Assembly (NCBI GenBank): GCA_963854735.1
Contig: OY978099.1
Span: 496,001 to 560,000, forward strand
Origin: Marvania coccoides
Lineage: Eukaryota; Chlorophyta; Trebouxiophyceae; Chlorellales; Chlorellaceae
Length of the DNA stretch: 64,000 nt
Direction of reading: 5' to 3'
Shown: positions 45,301 through 56,394 of the stretch, in pieces
Layout of the letters: each line of letters begins with the position of its first letter
Numbering within the stretch: the first letter of the stretch is position 1
The notes under the pieces: model-generated
Seen by the model: the letters and a program-made list of their open reading frames with translations, nothing else
Databases searched by the model: none
What the model was told of the DNA's origin: nothing
Made by a program: the position numbers and the translations under genes

Positions 45301-45923
45301 TCGGCGTGCTCCTGCACCTGCGCCACCACCGTGGCTTCTTCGTGCTTCAGCATCACGTCTGCGAGGCGGCACAGCAGGTCCAGGCGGCCTTGGGAGCCTG
45401 GCGCTTCGGATTTCAGCACCTGGAGGTACTGCTGCACGCTCTTGTCGAGGAGGCCGGAGCGGGAGTAGGCGTCCGCGAGGCACAGCCTGGCTTGGCGGTC
45501 CCTGGGGTCCTCTTCGCTGGTGAGTTGGAGCTGTATGGGAGAAGAGTAGGGATTAGGGGCGGAGCAAAAAGTGTGGTCCTCAAGAATTTCTAAAATTGGG
45601 GAACTGAACTCAACACGCACCACCTGCTCGTTGGCCTCAATTTCGCCGGCCACGTTGTTGCTCTCCGCGAAGAGATCAGCAAGACCTTGCCAAGCTGCAG
45701 GGAGGCCAGGCTTGGCTTCCAGGGCGCGACGGAAGGCCAGCTCGCCCTGCTGGTACTCCTTTAGATGGCAAGCTGCTTTGCCAATGAGCATCAGGGCCTC
45801 CGTTGAGTTGCGATCACTTTTCAGAGCTGCTTTGCAAAATTGCAGAGAATCTTTGGCCCTTCCCTCTGCAAGAGCTGCTCCCGCAGCTGCCAACGCCTCA
45901 TTTAAGCTTGACGTCGATGTCAT
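39315..45923 (-). CDS. SKI3: Ski complex TPR subunit SKI3 / TTC37
   Basis: Seven exons (45621-45923, 44123-45530, 43855-43964, 43543-43693, 42824-42937, 41510-42671, 39315-41409) encode 1780 residues; every junction agrees in phase. The protein is a long array of tetratricopeptide repeats, e.g. 'ALMLIGKAACHLKEYQQGEL', 'AAMWEALGAAYQPIGRLTAA', 'AELWTALGISATATAVREYA', 'STAWVALARAYIEAGEAGLA'. SKI3 scaffolds the Ski2-Ski3-Ski8 helicase that feeds mRNA to the cytoplasmic exosome. Length and repeat order fit TTC37-type proteins better than other TPR families. An in-frame ATG also exists at 45974. The 605-base intron 42938-43542 holds nothing recognisable. The name rests on global similarity, so another giant TPR protein is possible. 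Confidence 0.82.
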
Positions 45924-46197
45924 TCTTCCAATGTTTTCGGTTCCAATGCTTTCGCGGGTTGTTGGGTGCGTCAAATTATGTTTATAATCACAACAATGCT
46001 ATCTCCTTCATTGCCTCATAAGGCTTTTATGGGCAGCCTGAAATCCATCATAAAATGAGAAATTATGATTGTGCAAACTGAAGTGTCCTGCTCCTTTTTC
46101 ATAATACTTTTTTTAATCGGGCATTAAATTTGATTTTTACCAAAAGTTCCGCATTTATAAAGATATATTTTTTATTCAGAACTTGTGTTGCGCCAGG
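45924..46197. promoter_or_regulatory. Bidirectional promoter region, SKI3 / galactosyltransferase
   Basis: A 274-base AT-rich interval between two divergent starts. No specific motif recognised. Confidence 0.45.
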
Positions 46198-48347
46198 ATG
46201 GCACGGGGATGGCTATGTTTGCTTCTATTTTTTGCGTCACTTGCAAGATTACAAGCTAAAGCGACTTTACACACGGTTTTTACAACAGAATGCGGGGAAT
46301 ATTTTGGTTGGCAGTCTATGGGTGAGTTACTGCCACCGAGCGACGACGAACTCGTGCTGGCCTTTGAAATGTGGCGACACATAAGATTTATACGTGCCTT
46401 TGCCAATCGAACTCGCCCATGCAACACCCGCAAGCGCCTGGATCTCGCTCAATATGAGAAGATATGCCAGGATGACGGCCTGCACCCCCTCTTCTTCCCT
46501 TCCATTGAAAACTCTGCCTCTGATCCCGCCCACACTCCAACGCCCCACTTGCCTGCCCTGCTGCAGGAATGATTTACTCCCACCGCAAGGCCAATCAGGC
46601 GGGGCCCCTCACGCGGATCATGAGCTGCACGCCGGAGGAGTGGGACAAGCTGTCTGACGAAGCGAAAAACGTGGTCAAGACGCATGTGGCGCCCTCCTAC
46701 ACCCGCCACCCCCGCACAGGCGACGTCTACTCCGCCTACAACAAGCCTGTGGCGGTGATCGACTGGCTGGCGCGCAACGACGTGAAAGAGGACTACGTGC
46801 TCATCATCGACGCAGACATGATCATGCGAAAGCCATTTTCGCCAGAGGAGGACGGGGCCCGCCCCGGCCGCGCGGTGTCGGCTTTCTTCTCATACATGAA
46901 GGGGGTCAACAACAAGCTTGCACTGAAGCACGTGCCGGAGGTTCTTCCCCGAAACGATACGCTGGCGGGGCCGAAGGGGCGGCGAGGCGACCAGGTGGGC
47001 GGCTTCACGATGATGAACACCAACGACCTCCGACGGGTGGCCCCGCTGTGGCTGAAGTACACGGAGGACGTGAGGTTTGACCCTGACGCGTGGGAGCTCT
47101 CTGGGGACGCGTACAGCGTGCACCCCGGCGACAAACCTTGGATTAGCGAAATGTACGGCTACAGCTTCGCGTGCTCCAAGGCAGACGTGTGGCACGTGTG
47201 CCACCGCTCCGCCATGCTGTACCCCGCCTACGACGTGCTGGAGTCCCCCAAGGTGCTGCACTATGGGCTGCTGTACACTGTCCCCGGCACAAAATATAAA
47301 TTCGACAAACATTGGCACTACCAGTTCGACCCCTTCTCCTGTCCGCCCTGGAACTTCAACAAGTCCCTGCCCGACAGTCGGGGCACCCTGGGGGGGCTGT
47401 TTCCCCACCCTCCGCGCCCCACCTCGTTCAAAACGCAAGGAGCGGAGCTTCTGCGGGATTTGCTGTCTGTGGAGGTGCCTATCACGCTCAACGTGGCGTT
47501 TTGCGAGCACCATCGCAAGAAGTGCAAGCCTTCGCCTGAGATGGACTTTGAATGTAACCAGGCGGACAAATGGATGTCGGAACTGGAGCGGCTGACAGCG
47601 GTGGCTGAGGCGGCGATGCCCGACCCCTGCCAAGACAACGACAAGCGCTGCGGGGAGTGGGCGCGGTCCGGGGAGTGTGAAGCCAACTCTGGGTTCATGA
47701 TGTCCACCTGCGCGCTGTCTTGCAAAGCATGCACATCGCGAAAGGCAGCAGCGGCGGCGGGGGCGGCAGCCAAGACTGGTGTTGCTACTACAGCGGTCAA
47801 AACACAAGCGGCGGCAACTACCACAACTTCTACCGTCGCTGTTGCGCGTGCTAAGCCTGCTGGGACCTCCCCAGCTCCGGTGAAGCCTAGCGGCACCGCT
47901 CCCGTGCTGAGAAAACAGCAGCTGAAGAGCCCCGCCGCAAAATCCAGCGTGCTGTCGATCCCCGACCTCAAACTGCGGTGCACGCGGTTCCCGGAGTGGA
48001 AGATCGCGCAGGTGAGGCGGTGTATGGCATTGGCCACCGGCGGTATTGCCTACGACCCAGAAACAGACGACCACGTGGAGGACGGAGACGTGCGGGCGCA
48101 CGTGCGAAACAGAGCGATGGACATGCTGCCGCACATGCACCTGCCTGAGCGGCTGACGGGACGGGTGCTGGCGAAGGGCGAGATGGGTGATGGCGTCAAT
48201 AAAGTGGGGGTGATTATGATGGGCAGCTCGGGGGCGCTGTTGCTGATCGTGCTGGTGCGGTACGCGCGGCGAAAGGCGGGGCCGGTGCGGCCACGCGCCG
48301 TGCTGGGGGTGAAATTTGGCGGCATCCCCCGACAGCGCGACGATTGA
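46198..48347 (+). CDS. SERGT1: Peptidyl-serine alpha-galactosyltransferase (SGT1/SERGT-like)
   Basis: Two exons (46198-46321, 46567-48347) encode 634 residues. A signal sequence 'WLCLLLFFASLARLQAKA' is followed at once by 'TLHTVFTTECGEYFGWQSMG', the family start. The GT domain continues with 'GPLTRIMSCTPEEW', 'NKPVAVIDWLA', the DxD metal site 'YVLIIDADMIMRKPF', 'GGFTMMNTNDLRRVAPLW' and 'HYGLLYTVPGTKYKF'. A cysteine-rich ShK-type domain lies at about 396-430 ('CQDNDKRCGEWARSGEC', 'FMMSTCALSCKAC'). A Thr/Ala/Pro linker and a C-terminal membrane helix (~588-612) follow. The family adds galactose to serines of extensin-type hydroxyproline-rich wall proteins in the ER/Golgi of green plants and algae. 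Confidence 0.88.
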
Positions 48348-48954
48348 TCGACTGGAGAGTATAATTTTGATGGAGTTATATTGATTTGTATCCCACTTTC
48401 TACTTTTCGATATATCAATAAAACTGTATTGCTGTGATAACGTAAGTGTAAAGAATTTTGTTCATTTTTTCAAGAGAGGCCGTCATTTTATGCTTTTCCT
48501 GCCTCCAATGGTCTCAGGATGGAACCGTCTACGTACACAAGTGCGCCATCGGCACCGGCAAGAACTTCCAGAATTCCACGTGAGGTAACAGCAGAGCGCT
48601 TCTCCGCAAGCCCCGTTTTCAACCATTATCGTCGACAACTTGCCAATTGGCGATAGCATTGAAATTACAAGAAAGCATGCATGCAAATAAAAGAAATTGT
48701 TTTAAAAACACATGGGACGTAGGGTGGAAACACACATATATACGCCATGAAGGTTTAATAGGGAGAATGAATACAATAACAGGAGAGAACAGGGGGCAGA
48801 ACAAAGGATGAAGAGGGGAATGACAACAACCCACTTTTTTTACTTGACAGAAAGAAAAAACAATTAATAAACTTTGCCAATTTCTTTATAGGAGAGGGGG
48901 TTTCTTTGCGGTTAATTTTTATGTCTTTTCGGGGAAAAGTTTATTTCAAAAATT
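48348..48954. other. Convergent spacer
   Basis: 3' flanks of the galactosyltransferase and ATG13 genes. AATAAA-like signals occur near 48417. No gene or RNA recognised. Confidence 0.55.
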
Positions 48955-51865
48955 TCAGCCGGCAACTGCTTGTTGCACGATGCCGTGGGCCTCCAGTCTG
49001 GTCCGCAGCGCCGCCAGCTGCAAAAGCCCATCTTCCATCCCCACAGGGCCCAACCCAGCCAGCGGTTGCACGTCCTTTACCAGCTTCACAAAAGCACCGA
49101 CCGCTGCAGCACTGCTGGTCAGAGTGAGGCCCTGTGCAGCAACTCCAGACGCTGAGACGTCCCCTGGGTGGATGACAGGCGTGCCGGGCTGCACTGCAGC
49201 GAGAGGAGCTTCGCCCCAGATGCTTCCTTCTTGGCTGCCGGAGTCCTCTGCCGTAAAATCAAACGGCAGCTGATCCAGCCCATCGCTCTCCTCCCTCTGA
49301 TGCAACGCACCGCTCGATGGCGCGCCCCCACTACCCGCGTTCGCCCCACCTGGTCCACCAGGGAAGGTAAGCAGCAGCGGGGGGTCCCGCCGGCCTCCGC
49401 TGCCAGCGGCGCTGCGCGCTGACCCTGCTGCGGTACATTGGGCCTGCCTGCCGACCATTCCGCTGCCGCCACGCGACATGTGCCACTGCCTGGGAGTGGA
49501 GGCTCCCGAGACCAGCGACTCCAGCACCACATCTTGGAGCGGTGACACTGAGTAGCCTATGGCCAGCGGAGGCGCACTGCCGTCTGTGGTGGTAGAGAGA
49601 GACCGCGCGCCCCAGGACGCGCGCCGCATCAGCGCGGTGCCGGAAGGAATCTCCCGCCCCGCCAGCGGCGGGGAGGGCGACGCCGCATTGCCGGCAGCCC
49701 CGCCGCTGCTGCCCCAGCGATGCAGCGCCGCTCCGCCGCTGTCGGCGCCCAGCGAGGGAAAGAACCCGCCGGCGCACAGCGGGGAAGCAGGCATGAGCCT
49801 GGTGGTGTTGGTGGGAGTGAATGCAAACGGCAGGTCGGGGCTACAGGATGCTGGATAAGATGAGGGCGTGGCGCTGAAGGACGGTGACGCAGGGTCCAAC
49901 CCCCCCCCCATAGTCGCTGCAGCGACGGCGGTGGCCAGCGCGGCCGCTTCGCTTTTCGAGGGGGGAGTGGCGGCGGCAGCGGAAGCGGCAGCTGCGGTGA
50001 GTGAGATGTCCCGCAGAGGGGAGGAAATTGCTTCAAAGGGAGGTGAAGTGCCCCCGCGCACAGCGCCAGGAACGCTCTCTGGGGACTGCCGCTCCAGCAG
50101 CATGTGGGAGGTCGCAGGGGCAGAGAGAGGTTTTGCGCCAGCCGCTCTAGCCTGTGCCGCTCCCCCCAGCGCCCCCAGGTTGTCAGACGACCTGAACCGC
50201 GACTGACGGGACCGCCCATGCAAGTGAGCGCCCCCCATGCCGGGAATCGCCACAGGGGCGCTCATTCGCCGCCCTGCGCCATCCTCCGCAGTATTGCCCT
50301 CTGCGTCCGCCTCTTCGCCGTCGCTGCCGCTGTCCTCTGCGTGCTCGCGGTGCTGCTGCTGCGGCAGCGGCTGGTAGTGGTGGCTGTGGTAGTTGTGGTT
50401 CATGCCGCCTCGAGCTGGCAAAGAAGCATAGGGCTGCATGGCAGCGGTGGGGGAGGCCGAGCCAACAAAGGTGAGAGGGGGCTGCTGCGGCATGGACCCC
50501 GGCGGCAGCGGCGGCCGTCCGCGGGGACCTGGAGGACGTGCCAGGGGCAGCGTGGACATGGCCCTGGGCAGCGTGAGGTCGGGGGTGGGGCTGTGGACAG
50601 GAGAGTAGGAAGGCGGGGGCTCATACGACCGAGCAGGAGCTGCCCGGAAGCTGCTGCTCCAGCTGCGCCGGCGCGGGGTGGTGGCCAGCGCGGCGGGCGC
50701 GGAGGGGGCCGGGTCCAGACCGGTGGCGGCAGGCGGCGACCCGGCAACGCTGAACCCAGTTGCGTTGGCGGCAACGGCGGCGGCGGCAATGCCGCTGCGA
50801 GGGGATTGGTGGCCGTGCACATGCGAATGGGGGGTTCTCACGTAGTCCTGGATGATGGCGGGCATGGGCAGCCGCACCGCTGCCTGGCCCAGCACCCGCA
50901 CCGTGCTGGCGGGCTGGTATTCCACGCTGAGCGTGAACTGCCCATCAGCGCTTTCTACCGGACTGAATTCGAACCGCTGCATCCTGGAGGAGGCTGTGTC
51001 ACCGGGGGGCGGCAGCGTGGAGTGCACCGCGTAGCCCAGGCGGAAGGGCGGAGGGCGCTGGCGCGCCTGTCGTGCCACCTTCGCCAGGCGGTGCGCTGGA
51101 AGTGCTCTGCAGTAAGTGTAGACCGAGCGGATGAGCAGGGTGAGGCGCTTGTAGACTGACTGAGGGTTAAACCTGGCCATCTGGCTGCGGGACAGCCCCC
51201 CGGAGGCCAGTGGCAGCAGCGCAGGTGTGGCTGGGCGGTAGTGAATTGACCACCGCTCCAACAGCGTGCCTGGCGCGTCCTCAGCCCCGCAAGGGTGCAG
51301 GTAAATCTGCAGTTGGTATAGAAGAATAAGATGGGCAGGTCTGAAGGTGAAAAATGCGGTAAAACTGGCGTTAATAAGGGCTTTTTGAGTTGTTTGAAGC
51401 TTACGTTTAACAGCAGCGGCAGGCCAACCCCTCTCTCTCCTCGCCAGCGATCCAAAGCCCCTCGGGCGCTCTCTATCTCTGCAACCTCGAGTTTGAACTG
51501 CAAAGTGGAGGGGAATGTGGCAGGTTAAAGAGAGGCTGGCGAATTTTTGTGAGTGGTTGTGGGTGGGGACGCTGACGAGGGCTAAAAAAATCTCACCCAC
51601 GCAGCCCGCTTGGCGCTCCGCTGCGGCGAGGAAGGGGTGGCTGGCTCATAGATCCGCGAGGACAACACAATTTGAGCGGTCTTGACGAAGCATTCTCCAA
51701 TTAGCTGCGAGGAAAAACGAACATTGAGATTAATTTCAAACAAACGAGCCATAAAATGACGAAATTGGGACTGTTCACAATGCGTTAAAGTTAACGATCT
51801 ACCTGCTCAACGGTGACTGTCTGGCCCTTGCTATCTGAGCTGCTACTTGTGCTTTGAGAGGACAT
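48955..51865 (-). CDS. ATG13: Autophagy protein ATG13
   Basis: Four exons (51803-51865, 51597-51704, 51405-51497, 48955-51306) encode 871 residues. ATG13 bridges the ATG1 kinase and other initiation factors of autophagy and is controlled by TOR phosphorylation. The N-terminal ~260 residues form the HORMA domain: 'EQLIGECFVKTAQIVLSSRI', 'FKLEVAEIESARGALDRW', 'IYLHPCG', 'LLERWSIHYRPATPALLP', 'YKRLTLLIRSVYTYCRALPA', 'FRLGYAVHSTL', 'VEYQPASTVRVLGQA'. The remaining ~600 residues are Ser/Pro/Gly/Ala-rich and probably disordered, with many Ser-Pro sites that could be kinase targets. The long tail lies entirely in the GC-rich last exon. Confidence 0.88.
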
Positions 51866-52212
51866 TGTAAAAAAAAAAGCCGAGTTCGTTAAAATTTACT
51901 CTTATTGACCCGACGAGGGCACAGGGACGGACCGCTAGTCTCTAAACATACTGACGACCTGTTTTTTAAGCATTGTGTGGAGAAAAAAAACTCAATTTCC
52001 GGAGGTTTGATAAAATTTCTTTTCTTCAACTTTGACTTTTTTGCCTGCATTCTTTTCCGATAGTAATGGGCCGCCAAAACTAAGATTGTGCCCTCACCCC
52101 GAGGATAGTGGTGGCACCCCCGGGGATGTGCGCGCTTTAGCCACTTTAACTGCGAAACTTTGCCTTGTTTGCTTTTGCAGCGCAGTTGCGGTTGTCAGCC
52201 AGAAGAAGATAA
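51866..52212. other. Spacer left of the LINE remnant
   Basis: ATG13 upstream region followed by a GC-richer patch (about 52070-52200). The patch might be more retroelement sequence but carries no frame I can identify. Confidence 0.4.
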
Positions 52213-53395
52213 GATAGATAGATAGATAGATAGATATGCTTTGTTCAGCGAGATGGGCGTCTTGCGCGCCAACGGGACGCTGCGGGATGAGGCATCCAAG
52301 CTGCTGCGCACCAACGCCGAGAAGAAATGGCTGGAGGCGCTGACGACGTCGCCCAGCAGACAACTGCAACACTACCTCAGCACCTGCCCGACGCCGCTCA
52401 CCGTGGAGAACTACGGGCTCTGCCCCCACCTGGATCTGCCAATGAGGGCGGACAGAGCGGCGCTGACGCGGCTCCGGCTGGGAGTGATGAAGATACGCGT
52501 GCCTGCAGCGGGCGAGAGTGGGGTGTGGCACCCTCCCAGCACATGCCCCCTATGTGCATCGCCATGCCCCCTCCTCGAGCTGCACATCCTCTGCACCTGC
52601 AAGGCCCTCCACCAAGAACGAGCGCCGGCGCTCACGGCGGTGAACAAGGCGCCACTGGTGAGGGACCTGATGACGCTGGGGGCCGCAGAGCTCACCTTGG
52701 TGGCGGCTTTGGTGAGGGTGCACTCGGAGCGCGTGGCGGCGGCGTGATGGACGGTAGAACCAGGGCTCAAGAGGGGCGTCGCGACAGACCAAGACTCTGA
52801 TGATGGAGACGATGAAAATTCTGACTATTTTTGTTAATTTATTTCTTTGGTTTACACCTGCTTGCCTTGGTACATGCTCTCAACCACGACTTTGGAGGCA
52901 TCACCTCCCCAGGTAGTCGTAGTCTCTATTAGACGGTCTACAAAAGGCAGGATGGCACATTTGAAGTGACCATACCGGGTAGTACATCAAAAACCCTATA
53001 TGCCAGGGGTTGGGTGACCACTGTGGACGAGAGGGGGCTGGGGCGTCTCAGTTTGCCCAAGCTGTACCTTGACCGGACGGTTCGCGTATCTCGCCGTCCG
53101 GAGCGTCTTGCATGAGTTGCATTTTCCTATGCCACTGTGCCTGTCTTGCACCTGCTCTGTTTATGTCGGTCGCGCCGTCGGGGACTCAGGGGCAGGGGCC
53201 AGAGCCTATTAACTGGGATTGATCCGACGGAGGAGGGGGGGCTCTGCCTTACTGTGGTGGGGTTTGTGGCACGTCGCCTTGCGGATCTCTATAAGAGCGT
53301 ACCTCAGTAGGAGACGTTAACCCTCTGTAAAACCTTGTAAACCTTGATAGATAGATGGTGCTTATTGGGCATATGAAAAAAATAGATAGATAGAT
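52213..53395 (+). mobile_element. 5'-truncated non-LTR retrotransposon (LINE)
   Basis: The body runs from about 52236 to 53382 between two GATA-type microsatellite arrays (52213-52235 and 53383-53395), which look like a target duplication within a (GATA)n tract. At its 5' end is the last part of ORF2; the next ~600 bases are non-coding 3' UTR ending in 'TGGGCATATGAAAAAAA'. The same 3' terminus ends the insertion at 6188-6421. The element lacks ORF1, endonuclease and reverse transcriptase and is dead. Confidence 0.75.
52236..52747 (+). pseudogene. C-terminal fragment of a LINE ORF2 polyprotein
   Basis: An open frame of about 168 codons ending in TGA. It matches the region downstream of the reverse transcriptase in LINEs: 'ALTRLRLGVMKIRVPA' followed by a CCHC-type zinc motif in 'CPLCASPCPLLELHILCTC' (C-x2-C-x9-H-x3-C). 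There is no own start signal; an ATG at 52253 exists but the frame is truncated at the repeat on its left. It is a retroelement relic rather than a host gene. Confidence 0.72.
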
Positions 53396-53922
53396 TACAG
53401 TAACTATATTACGCATATACATGGGTTTAATGGGTTTAATGGAACAAACAAAAGAACTACCTTATTAACAAAGGAAAAGACTAATATTTAGAAGCGTTCT
53501 TTTTGCAATGCTGTTGTGCACTTCTGAGAAGCTTCTAAATTAAATAATGGTGAGCGCTATTTCATGCAGCTTAATAGTAGTACCACACGAAGAACAACAA
53601 CAAACAAACCAAAATTGAGGGCTTATCCTCCGCACAGAGACGGCAACAAAGGCCACACAGCAGAGTGGCAAGCTTGGTCCTAACAATTAAGCCAGGAGCT
53701 TAACCTTGAAACCTTACAGCCGCACTGGTTTGGCTGGCAGAAAAAAAGAAAGGCAAGCGCATGCTGTTATTGACCGTTATGGATTTCGGGTTTGATGTAG
53801 CATGTACTGCGATTTTTGCGGCATAGAAAACAATGACAACAATATCGGAGTGCATGGACGTGAACAGAAGAAAAGAATATCAATATAAGCTTTAAACGTC
53901 ATTAATAAAACGGTGGACGTGT
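53396..53922. other. Spacer
   Basis: AT-rich sequence between the LINE and the transporter pseudogene's stop codon. No frame or RNA gene recognised. Confidence 0.5.
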
Positions 53923-56394
53923 TCAAGCAGGAGACTCTATTTTCGCAGAAGGAATTACTTCCATAGGGGGATCCATGTCCATTTTCACGCCCTTCCTGGA
54001 ATTTTCCATCTCGATAGCGTCGGTCATTCTGACAGAGCGCTGGATGCTGACATCATCCTCAGAGTAGGGAAGGAGGAGGTGCAGGAACATGGCAACCATG
54101 GTGCCGATGGCATATCCAGTAGAGAGGATGATAATGACAGTAGAGCGGAGACCATGCATGAAGCCGGAGTCGGTTACGTCAAGCGGCCAAAGCCCGCGGA
54201 CGCTGTTGGCCCACTGAGGCACGATGGTGACTCCCACACCGAAAGCCATTGCCATAGCGATGATAAACCGATTGCGGCGGGAGATGCTGTTCATGCTGCA
54301 AAAAAAATTAAAAAAAATTGTGTGTGAGACGAGATAAACAGAAAACAAATAGAGGACGTCAATGAAATACAAAAAGAAAATGCGAGATGGAATGGGTTTC
54401 AGAAAAAATTGTAGCTCACATGATGATGCGAATTCCGCTGACGAAGACGTTGGCAAAGAGAAACGTAGTCATTCCTCCGAGCACACAGTTAGGTATGGAC
54501 ACAAAGAATGAGCCAATAGAATAAATGGTTAAAATAGGAGCGATAACACCAGACAGTATCAGCCAGAACGCGCATGCTATTCCAGCGGCGCGGCTGGCGC
54601 AGCGGGTGAGAGAAATCACGCCGTTGTTTTGGGAAAATGTGGTATTGGGCGTCGACATTGCCAAGCAAGCAAACAGGGAGGCCACGGCGTCACCCAGCAC
54701 GCCACCTTGCACTCGCTTCTCGTGGTCAGGGCCCTGAGGAACAAGATCAGATGCCTCTTCGGTTGCGGTGATGTCACCTGTTGATACGTTAAAGGAGGAA
54801 AAGAATGTCAAATTAAAAAAGAAAGTGTCAATAATAATAGAAATTGCTCTTGTTTTCTTTTATTAAAAGGCTTACCAATCGTCTCTACAGCCGTAATTAC
54901 TTATGCAATGATGGCGGGGATGATGAGAGGGGGGTAAAACTTGAGAGGGAAGGTCTCTGTCCATAACAAAGTTCCTCCTGGAGCTGAGTCCATCAACGCG
55001 GTGTTCAAGAAGCTTTTGCCGTCTACCTTGGCAATTGCCGACACAGCACACCCAAACAGCAGCCCAAGGACAACATTGCTATTTTTCAGGAACCTGCGCA
55101 GCAAAAAATTGAAAATAATGTATAGAATCATCTGCCAACCAAGAGGCATTCAGGATATGCGAAAAATATAAAACTTACGGGCTTCCGAATAACTCGATGA
55201 TCACCATGAAGCCTGCCGTTGCGAGGCCGAGACCGAGGTAGGCCCCATTGCCGAAGAACAAAAGCACGTCGCCATTGCCAGAACACTTGGGAATCACAGT
55301 TTGGGCAAAGCATGCGCCTAAAGAAGAAAATCCTGTAGGAACCGAAGTGTGTGTTGGCCACGAAGCATTCGGTGCTGAGCTGCTTGGTGGGCAGGAGGCC
55401 GTTGTAGTTGTCAGCGCAGAAGGCACCTCCGCCCCAGTTCTTGACCCAGAGCCGATGAGGCCAAGGCCGATGAGGGCGACAGCGACACCAGAAACGACCG
55501 GGGGCACAACCCTGCGCATGATGCGCGGAGGGCAAAAAGAAATGAGCATTTCGGTAATAGACAGCGCGGCAAACGTTCCCAGCACTGCGCCGTAGGCTTC
55601 GTTCCAGGTCTTGGTTTCACCGTTGGCTGGGGACTGAAGCTGGATGGCTTCAACGGCAATTGGCAGCCAGGTGAAGCTGGTGCCCATGACGGAAAGCAGC
55701 CCAGTGCCAAGCTGGAATTTGCGGCCCAAGGGAATGCTGGCAACTTGGATGATGGTAGAAATGCCTGCGGGAATAAAAGGAAAAAATTGCAATTTTTCAT
55801 ATGGAAAAAATATAAATTTATGCTGGAGAGGGTTTTTGATTCTTTACCTGAGCAGATGAGTGCAGCATTCACGAGATATGTCGCCACGTCGTTGTCTCTC
55901 GCACCAAAAGTCGCAAAAGTCTGGTTGTATATCAGCAGCGGGGGTGTGATGATGCCGCCAACCATGGCCATGAAGTGCTGCAGCCCCATCAACAGCGACA
56001 GCAAGAGGCCCAGCCACGCGTCTTTGGAGTAGAAAGGGACTGGCTGCTGAGCATGCCAGTCCTGTTCGTTTGCTGTACGGGTTCAAGGTGGGCATACACA
56101 GGAACTTGTAGTCACAGTCTCCAAGCAACACTTCCTTTTTCGTCTTGCCAGCAATGGGGTTCCACACATACCCCATTTCGCAATAGTTGGCCTGCAGGGC
56201 AATTTTTTGAGGTTAAGTGAGGGATGGTCAAGATGCTGTATTTTGGATATGCATGTCTATGCTGTTTATCTTTGCCAGGGGCACGAACTGCTTGCAATTC
56301 ATCTGCAGAACAAGCCCTAATCTAACCTACCTTAAAATTCTTTAGAAAGGCTTGTTGTGCCCGTTGAATGTACACCTCCTTATTCTTAAGGGGC
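53923..56394 (-). pseudogene. Nucleobase/xanthine-uric acid permease (NAT/NCS2), disrupted
   Basis: Six exons can be placed (56331-56394, 55848-56191, 55179-55764, 54876-55093, 54420-54777, 53923-54295), all with GT-AG joins. Family marks include 'GLQHFMAMVGGIITPPLL', 'NGAYLGLGLATAGFMVIIEL' and the NAT signature 'QNNGVISLTR'. The fungal/algal type imports xanthine, uric acid or other purines with protons. Lesions: an in-frame TAA at 54901-54903 where the family has Tyr; a net +1 shift in the second exon (about 56051-56085; its length is one base too many for its splice phases); and a compensating pair of shifts in the third exon (near 55445 and 55335), between which the conserved 'VKNWGGGAFCADNYNG' is read only in another frame. 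The 5' exon with the start was not found. Confidence 0.85.

Noticed and set aside
46890..48140. A 416-codon minus-strand frame over the galactosyltransferase
   Set aside because: Reverse shadow of a well-supported gene with no family motifs.
52241..52747. A host zinc-finger gene
   Set aside because: The CPLC-x9-H-x3-C end with the preceding 'ALTRLRLG' is typical of LINE ORF2, and the frame is cut at a target-site repeat and followed by a LINE-like 3' UTR.
54901..54903. TAA read as a sense codon (altered genetic code)
   Set aside because: Other intact genes in the window end naturally at TAA (rhomboid, NUP50, Nudix, ALY), and the same gene has frameshifts too, so pseudogene decay explains it better.
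55331..55447. A short intron to explain the frame change in the transporter
   Set aside because: The possible GT/AG pairs would give introns far shorter than the ~85-base minimum seen here, and the conserved residues lie on both sides of the shift points.
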